Shown here piece after piece: positions 6,094-8,937 of a stretch of DNA of 8,937 nt. Each line of letters begins with the position of its first letter. Position 1 is the stretch's first letter. The DNA comes from an uncultured Collinsella sp. (lineage in GTDB: Bacteria > Actinomycetota > Coriobacteriia > Coriobacteriales > Coriobacteriaceae), in contig CAUGKA010000072.1 of assembly GCA_959599615.1 (NCBI GenBank), positions 1-8,937 of the forward strand, given 5' to 3'. The notes beneath the pieces are model-generated. The model saw nothing but the letters and a program-made list of their open reading frames with translations, ran no database searches and was not told the origin of the DNA. The translations under genes were made by a program, and so were the position numbers.

Positions 6094-6190
6094 CTGCCGC
6101 TCAGCACGGCAGCCTTGATGAGCCCTTGCCCTTCTCCTGGGAATTATGATCGGGCATCAATCTGCTGAGTGGCCCGAATCCCAGGAGGGG
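6094..6190 (+). promoter_or_regulatory. Structured leader RNA sequestering the ATPase ribosome binding site (candidate riboswitch-like element)
   Basis: Hairpin P1: CTGCCG (6094-6099) pairs with CGGCAG (6107-6112), loop CTCAGCA (6100-6106). Hairpin P2: 6131-6142 pairs with 6179-6190 (12 bp, two G-U) and TCGGGC (6150-6155) with GCCCGA (6172-6177). The 3' arm of P2 contains the Shine-Dalgarno AGGAGGGG (6183-6190), so P2 hides it. The P2 loop contains TGCTGAG (6163-6169), the exact complement of the P1 loop, so a 7-bp kissing interaction is possible. A competing fold pairs 6100-6106 with 6163-6169, TTGATG (6115-6120) with CATCAA (6155-6160), and CCC (6123-6125) with GGG (6152-6154). That fold breaks P1 and the inner P2 stem and could free the Shine-Dalgarno. 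No poly-U follows, so control would act on translation. The ligand, if any, is unknown. Confidence 0.6.
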
Positions 6191-6197
6191 ACTCTAT

Positions 6198-8882
6198 ATG
6201 CAAAAGGAATACCTGTCCGCCGCGGCGGAGGTGCTCAGCGACCAAGGTGTCGATGAGAACCTCGGCCTGAGCAACGACGAGGCGTCGTCGCGCCTCGCCA
6301 AGACAGGCCCTAACAAGCTCGAGGAAGCTGAGAAGACGCCGCTGTGGAAGCGTTTCTTTGAACAGATGGCTGACCCTATGGTCATCATGCTGATCGTTGC
6401 CGCCGTCATCAGTGCGCTCACGGGCATGGTCAAGGGCGAGCCCGACTTTGCCGATGTTGCCATCATCATGTTCGTCGTTATCGTCAACTCGGTGCTGGGC
6501 GTGGTCCAGGAAGCCAAGAGCGAGGAGGCCCTCGAGGCCCTGCAGGAGATGAGTGCGGCGCAGTCCAAGGTGCTACGCGACGGCAAGCTCGTGCACCTGC
6601 CGAGCGCCGAGCTCGTGCCCGGCGACGTGATCATGCTCGAGGCGGGCGACTCCGTCCCGGCCGACTGCCGCGTGCTCGAGAGCGCCACGATGAAGATCGA
6701 AGAGGCCGCGCTCACCGGCGAGTCCGTGCCCGTCGAGAAGCATGCCAACGTGATCGAGCTCGCCGCCGGCACCGACGACGTGCCGCTCGGCGACCGTAAG
6801 AACATGTGCTATATGGGCTCCACCGTCGTGTACGGCCGTGGTCGCGCCGTCGTGGTCGGCACCGGCATGAACACCGAGATGGGTAAGATCGCCGGCGCCC
6901 TGGCCGAGGCCAAGGAGGAGCTCACGCCGTTGCAGGTGAAGCTCGCCGAGCTCAGCCGCATCCTTACCATTATGGTGATCGTCATCTGCGTCGTGATCTT
7001 TGGCGTTGACATCCTCCGCCACGGCGTGGGCAATGTCCTCACCGACCCGACTGCCCTGCTCGACACCTTTATGGTTGCCGTCTCGCTTGCCGTCGCCGCC
7101 ATCCCCGAGGGCCTGGTCGCCGTCGTGACCATCGTGCTTTCGCTCGGCGTGACCAAGATGGCCAAGCGCCAGGCGATTATCCGTAAGCTTTCCGCCGTCG
7201 AGACCCTTGGCTGCACACAGACCATCTGCTCCGACAAGACCGGTACCCTTACCCAGAACAAGATGACCGTCGTCAAACACGAACTCGCCGCGCCCAAGGA
7301 GAAGTTCCTGGCCGGCATGGCGCTGTGCTCCGATGCCCAGTGGGATGAGGAGCTGGGCGAGGCCGTGGGCGAGCCGACCGAGTGCGCGCTTGTCAACGAC
7401 GCCGGCAAGGCGGGCCTCACTGGCCTGACTGCCGAGCACCCGCGCGTGGGCGAGGCCCCGTTCGACTCGGGTCGCAAGATGATGTCCGTGATCGTCGAGA
7501 CCCTGGACGGCGAGTACGAGCAGTACACCAAGGGCGCGCCCGACGTGGTGATCGGCCTGTGCACCCATATCTACGAGGGCGATAAGGTCGTCCCCCTGAC
7601 CGAGGAGCGCCGTGCCGAGCTCGTGGCCGCCAACAAGGCCATGGCCGACGAGGCCCTGCGCGTGCTGGCGCTGGCAAGCCGCACCTACACCGAGGTCCCG
7701 GCCGACTGCAGCCCCGCTGCGCTCGAGCACGACCTGGTCTTCTGCGGCCTGTCCGGCATGATTGACCCGGTCCGCCCCGAGGTCGCCGACGCCATACGCG
7801 AGGCGCACGACGCCGGTATCCGCACCGTCATGATCACGGGCGACCACATCGACACCGCCGTGGCCATCGCCAAGCAGCTGGGCATCGTCACCGATCGCAG
7901 CCAGGCCATCACAGGCGCCGATCTCGACCGCATGAGCGACGAGGAGCTCGACGCGCACATCGAGGACTTTGGCGTGTACGCCCGCGTCCAGCCCGAGCAC
8001 AAGACCCGCATCGTCGAGGCGTGGAAGTCGCGCGACCAGATCGTGGCCATGACGGGCGACGGCGTCAACGACGCCCCGTCCATCAAGCGCGCCGACATTG
8101 GCGTGGGCATGGGCATCACCGGCACCGACGTCACCAAGAACGTGGCCGACATGGTGCTCGCCGACGACAACTTCGCCACCATCATCCACGCGGTGGAGGA
8201 GGGTCGTCGCATCTACGACAACATCCGCAAGGTGATCCAGTTCCTGCTGTCCGCCAACATCGCCGAGGTCCTCTCGGTGTTCGTGGCCACGCTCATCGGC
8301 TTCACCATCTTCCAGCCGGTGCAGCTGCTGTGGATCAACCTCATCACCGACTCCCTGCCGGCGCTCGCGCTCGGCATGGAGGAGGCCGAGGGCGACGTCA
8401 TGAAGCGCAAGCCCCGCAACGCCTCCGACGGCGTGTTCGCCGGCGGCATGGGCCTCGACATCGCGTTCCAGGGCATCATCATCACCCTGCTGGTGCTCGC
8501 CTCCTTCTTTGCCGGCGTGTACTTTGACATGGGCTACATCGACATCGCCGACATGATCGCCGGCACCGCCGATGCCGAGGGCGTGACCATGGCGTTCATC
8601 ACCCTGTCCATGGTCGAGATCTTCCACTCCTTCAACATGCGCAGCCGCCGCGCCTCGATCTTCACCATGAAGACGCAGAACAAGTGGCTGTGGGGCGCCG
8701 CCGCCCTGGCCTTGGCGCTGACCGTCGTTCCCGTTGAGGTCGACGTGCTCGCCAACGTCTTTGGCTTCATGCCGCTCCCGCCTCACGCGCTGCTGACCGC
8801 GCTCGGTCTGGCGCTGCTGATCATCCCGATCATGGAGGTCTACAAGGCCATCATGCGCGGCATCGAGAAGAACAAGGCGTAA
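6198..8882 (+). CDS. P-type cation-transporting ATPase, Ca2+-ATPase (SERCA/PMCA-like, type II) family
   Basis: 894 residues, full length. It would export a cation, most likely Ca2+, across the cytoplasmic membrane using ATP. Order: N-terminal cation-ATPase domain (about 5-70), M1-M2, actuator domain with TGES at 173-176, M3-M4 with PEGL at 303-306, phosphorylation motif DKTGT at 346-350 (D346 is phosphorylated), nucleotide-binding domain with KGAP at 445-448, hinge TGD (547-549) and GDGVND (620-625), then M5-M10. Residues aligning with the SERCA Ca2+ ligands are present: E304, N687, E690, N714, T717, D718 and E807, so both Ca2+ sites could exist. ATG 6198 lies 7 nt after AGGAGGGG, which is hidden in the leader hairpin. 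Codons are heavily C-ending. Mn2+ or Na+/H+ transport by relatives means the ion is not proven. The possible next gene begins 23 nt downstream. Confidence 0.95.
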   Translation: MQKEYLSAAAEVLSDQGVDENLGLSNDEASSRLAKTGPNKLEEAEKTPLWKRFFEQMADPMVIMLIVAAVISALTGMVKGEPDFADVAIIMFVVIVNSVLGVVQEAKSEEALEALQEMSAAQSKVLRDGKLVHLPSAELVPGDVIMLEAGDSVPADCRVLESATMKIEEAALTGESVPVEKHANVIELAAGTDDVPLGDRKNMCYMGSTVVYGRGRAVVVGTGMNTEMGKIAGALAEAKEELTPLQVKLAELSRILTIMVIVICVVIFGVDILRHGVGNVLTDPTALLDTFMVAVSLAVAAIPEGLVAVVTIVLSLGVTKMAKRQAIIRKLSAVETLGCTQTICSDKTGTLTQNKMTVVKHELAAPKEKFLAGMALCSDAQWDEELGEAVGEPTECALVNDAGKAGLTGLTAEHPRVGEAPFDSGRKMMSVIVETLDGEYEQYTKGAPDVVIGLCTHIYEGDKVVPLTEERRAELVAANKAMADEALRVLALASRTYTEVPADCSPAALEHDLVFCGLSGMIDPVRPEVADAIREAHDAGIRTVMITGDHIDTAVAIAKQLGIVTDRSQAITGADLDRMSDEELDAHIEDFGVYARVQPEHKTRIVEAWKSRDQIVAMTGDGVNDAPSIKRADIGVGMGITGTDVTKNVADMVLADDNFATIIHAVEEGRRIYDNIRKVIQFLLSANIAEVLSVFVATLIGFTIFQPVQLLWINLITDSLPALALGMEEAEGDVMKRKPRNASDGVFAGGMGLDIAFQGIIITLLVLASFFAGVYFDMGYIDIADMIAGTADAEGVTMAFITLSMVEIFHSFNMRSRRASIFTMKTQNKWLWGAAALALALTVVPVEVDVLANVFGFMPLPPHALLTALGLALLIIPIMEVYKAIMRGIEKNKA

Positions 8883-8905
8883 ACGGAAAGGACCTCAGCG
8901 TAAGC

Positions 8906-8937
8906 GTGGCTGACGTTTTGGAACATATTCCGAGCTT
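8906..8937 (+). CDS. Possible start of a downstream gene (partial, unrecognised)
   Basis: GTG at 8906 opens a frame reading MADVLEHIPS up to the right edge. A purine-rich GGAAAGGA (8885-8892) lies upstream, but 13 nt away, which is long. With only ten residues visible the product cannot be named. If real it could be co-transcribed with the ATPase, as no terminator is seen between 8883 and 8905. Confidence 0.35.
   Translation, partial: MADVLEHIPS

Noticed and set aside
5816..6118. Small plus-strand frames (100 and 75 residues) in the pyk-ATPase gap
   Set aside because: No Shine-Dalgarno sequence, no codon bias like the neighbours, overlap with the pyk -10 box and the ATPase promoter.
6080..6197. 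Known metal or cobalamin riboswitch in the ATPase leader
   Set aside because: I looked for the GGGGAGUAG-type core of yybP-ykoY, the B12 box, and fluoride and NiCo cores and did not see them. This was from memory only; an Rfam search would decide.
6573..8786. 737-residue open frame on the minus strand inside the P-type ATPase gene
   Set aside because: Same mirror effect of GC-rich codons. It is dominated by H, G, D, V and L, has no recognisable domain and no ribosome binding site.

Overview
The window reads as chromosome of a high-GC anaerobic actinobacterium, most likely class Coriobacteriia and Collinsella-like. That placement is an inference from gene content, GC-rich codon use and the style of the intergenic DNA; nothing here fixes the species. 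No rRNA, tRNA, CRISPR array, transposase or phage gene was seen.

Layout. (1) Positions 1-1880, plus strand: the end of an ECF-type metal-uptake operon. It holds the C-terminus of a CbiM/CbiN-like membrane subunit, then cbiQ (T component) and cbiO (ATPase), tightly packed and probably importing cobalt or nickel. (2) 1960-2808, plus strand: a separately promoted protein with the histidine/aspartate pattern of the zinc-dependent phospholipase C family. (3) 2805-3878, minus strand: a convergent accessory gene whose stop overlaps the previous stop. Its protein resembles AbiEi-type proteins and ends in a Vsr/DUF559-like PD-(D/E)xK nuclease fold. (4) 3879-4294: AT-richer gap with a perfect 21-bp inverted repeat spanning 130 bp, then the pyk terminator. 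(5) 4295-5755, minus strand: pyruvate kinase. (6) 5756-6197: a divergent control region. On the minus side it has the pyk -10 box and two direct repeats. On the plus side it has a promoter and a leader RNA that appears to fold over the ribosome binding site of the next gene. (7) 6198-8882, plus strand: a complete P-type Ca2+-ATPase-like pump. (8) 8906 onward: possible start of another gene.

How it fits together. The window combines metal-ion import (ECF Co/Ni), cation export (P-type ATPase) and a core glycolytic enzyme. Pyruvate kinase itself uses Mg2+/Mn2+ and, by its active-site signature, K+.

The most interesting unexplained signals are the leader at 6094-6190 and the palindrome at 3925-4054. 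In the leader, two hairpins have loops that are perfectly complementary over 7 nt, and the second hairpin hides the Shine-Dalgarno sequence; a competing long hairpin would free it. I could not match this leader to a known metal riboswitch from memory. The palindrome lies directly upstream of the orphan AbiEi/nuclease-like gene.
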